Origin: Micromussa lordhowensis
Lineage: Eukaryota; Cnidaria; Anthozoa; Scleractinia; Lobophylliidae
NCBI GenBank assembly: GCA_964020085.1
Contig: OZ026608.1
Coordinates: 17,501,479 to 17,565,478, forward strand
Direction of reading: 5' to 3'
DNA length: 64,000 nucleotides
In this document: positions 63,701 through 64,000 of the stretch, in pieces
Numbering within the stretch: position 1 is the stretch's first letter
Layout: the number at the start of each line of letters is the position of its first letter
Program-made: the position numbers and the translations under genes
Notes under the pieces: generated by a model
The model's input: the letters and a program-made list of their open reading frames with translations, nothing else
Told to the model about the DNA's origin: nothing
Database searches by the model: none

Positions 63701-63847
63701 TGCATTGTGTCATCATTGTGCTTTTTCATCAACATTTTATCTCATGTTTTCATTATTTATTTTGCATCATTGTTACTTTACATGTTATCCAGCAAACATA
63801 TTTACACATTTTGTGGATGGTCGGAGTCCATAACAGCAGTTGAACAA
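60735..63847 (+). CDS. WDR36: WDR36 / UTP21, small-subunit processome WD40 protein (5' part)
   Basis: Six coding exons seen: 60735-60881, 61007-61034, 61128-61228, 62550-62664, 62942-63074, 63793-63847. All phases match, giving 193 codons; the gene continues past the window. ATGGCGGCCGC is a strong start. Residues include SQLFCPFRALGFVANHVPL, GSAFHVYN, CAKLNLLFVG, FEGHKSNIHFLLSFG-HLISVDEE--VRVW, MHPSTYLNKILL-SRQGQMQLWNIKTNK and YTFCGWSESITAVEQ. These match the start of animal WDR36 (FRALG, HPSTYLNKILLG, LQLWN, YTFPGW) and form the first WD40 blades. The protein belongs to the UTP-B part of the nucleolar processome that makes 18S rRNA. A SINE and a MITE sit in intron 3. Confidence 0.93.
61452..61985. 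repeat. Inverted-repeat element interrupted by a SINE (WDR36 intron 3)
   Basis: ATTCATACCCCCCATAGAAGGGATTTTTTCTAAAGACCC opens the copy, and GGGAGGGATATGGATATTTTCTGGAA closes it; same family as 44254-44492. Its right part, after CCCTTCTGTGGGGAGGGGG, is split by the reverse-orientation SINE at 61646-61955. Confidence 0.7.
61646..61955 (-). mobile_element. tRNA-derived SINE (family 1), reverse copy
   Basis: Read on the minus strand: GCGGTTGCCTCATGGTTAGTGC, GGTTCGAGCCATGGCCGGGG (B box slightly altered), ACTCTCACAGTGCCTCTCTC, GGGTACCTGCTATTTG, ACTTCTAGCCGCTTCATGCT and GGGATAAGCTCCGGCAGC. An A-rich stretch precedes it on the plus strand (GAAAAAGAAAAAAG), consistent with its 3' tail. Confidence 0.8.
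62126..62490 (+). repeat. Dispersed repeat copy 2 (partner at 13.3 kb)
   Basis: Shares the ordered blocks listed for 13310-13640: GGGACCAGTCATTAA, GTTATATAGC, a CGTCATAG block, TTTTTGCAATGTTGCCCG and TAGCCAATGAATGGGCG. Located in WDR36 intron 3. Confidence 0.6.
63075..63792 (+). other. WDR36 intron 5
   Basis: Intron. CTTATGAGAGCTGCC at 63342 matches the end of the 5908-6056 element. The rest is AT-rich with nothing recognised. Confidence 0.5.
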
Positions 63848-64000
63848 GTAAGTATAATTGCATTTTGTTTCTTAAGATGATATTGTTTTTTCCTTTCATT
63901 TTCAAGTTACGTATGCCCATTTCGCCGGTAAAATTATAAAATAGTAAAAGGTAAAAACTGTTAAAATGTTGACTTAACGTTTTCGATCTTGCGATCACTC

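Noticed and set aside
1..64000. Bacterial or viral origin of the window
   Set aside because: Spliced metazoan genes with consistent GT/AG introns, SINEs and LINEs are present throughout. The only retroviral-like genes are those of two ordinary Ty3-type retrotransposons.

Overview
This is a piece of an animal nuclear genome. It has spliced genes with GT/AG introns, no operon structure, and dense mobile DNA. The conserved genes (cystinosin, MRPL55, ARL16, a SNX7/SNX30-type sorting nexin, WDR36), the short and divergently paired genes, and the repeat types (tRNA-derived SINEs, many small palindromic elements, Ty3-type LTR elements, non-LTR elements) suggest a cnidarian, most likely an anthozoan such as a stony coral. 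I cannot name the species from sequence alone.

Layout. 1-4.5 kb: two similar first coding exons on the minus strand (1061-1334 and 4228-4507), each encoding a type II membrane anchor and ending in the same splice phase. 4.5-10.9 kb: no gene recognised; several large inverted-repeat elements, including a 249-bp palindrome carrying hammerhead-ribozyme-like core motifs. 11.1-13.3 kb: a two-exon orphan gene (about 501 aa). 14.96-18.23 kb (minus): MRPL55 with one 3-kb intron. That intron holds a LINE fragment, a palindromic MITE and an 807-bp TIR element carrying a small PHD-finger-like coding unit. 18.46-40.28 kb (plus): cystinosin in 11 coding exons, start to start 222 bp from MRPL55. Its intron 2 holds an antisense Ty3/gypsy element that was itself hit by a 5'-truncated LINE. 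Its intron 3 holds a second, sense-oriented Ty3/gypsy element. 44.76-45.32 kb (minus): ARL16, single exon. 45.48-54.07 kb (plus): a SNX7/SNX30-type PX-BAR sorting nexin in 11 exons, 161 bp from ARL16 start to start. 54-56.9 kb: repeats only. 57.0-58.3 kb: a second orphan protein with an RVxF motif. 58.8-60.6 kb: SINEs and other repeats. 60.7 kb to the end: the first six coding exons of WDR36/UTP21, running out of the window.

The genes serve general cell biology: lysosomal cystine export, the mitochondrial ribosome, ARF-like GTPase signalling, endosomal sorting and ribosome assembly. They are not functionally linked, apart from two head-to-head pairs (MRPL55/CTNS and ARL16/SNX) that probably share promoters. 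The more unusual material is in the mobile DNA and in the possible variable first exons at the left edge. I found no convincing undescribed multigene system. The best candidates for something new are the TIR element with captured-looking PHD coding sequence, the hammerhead-core palindromes, and the paired first exons.
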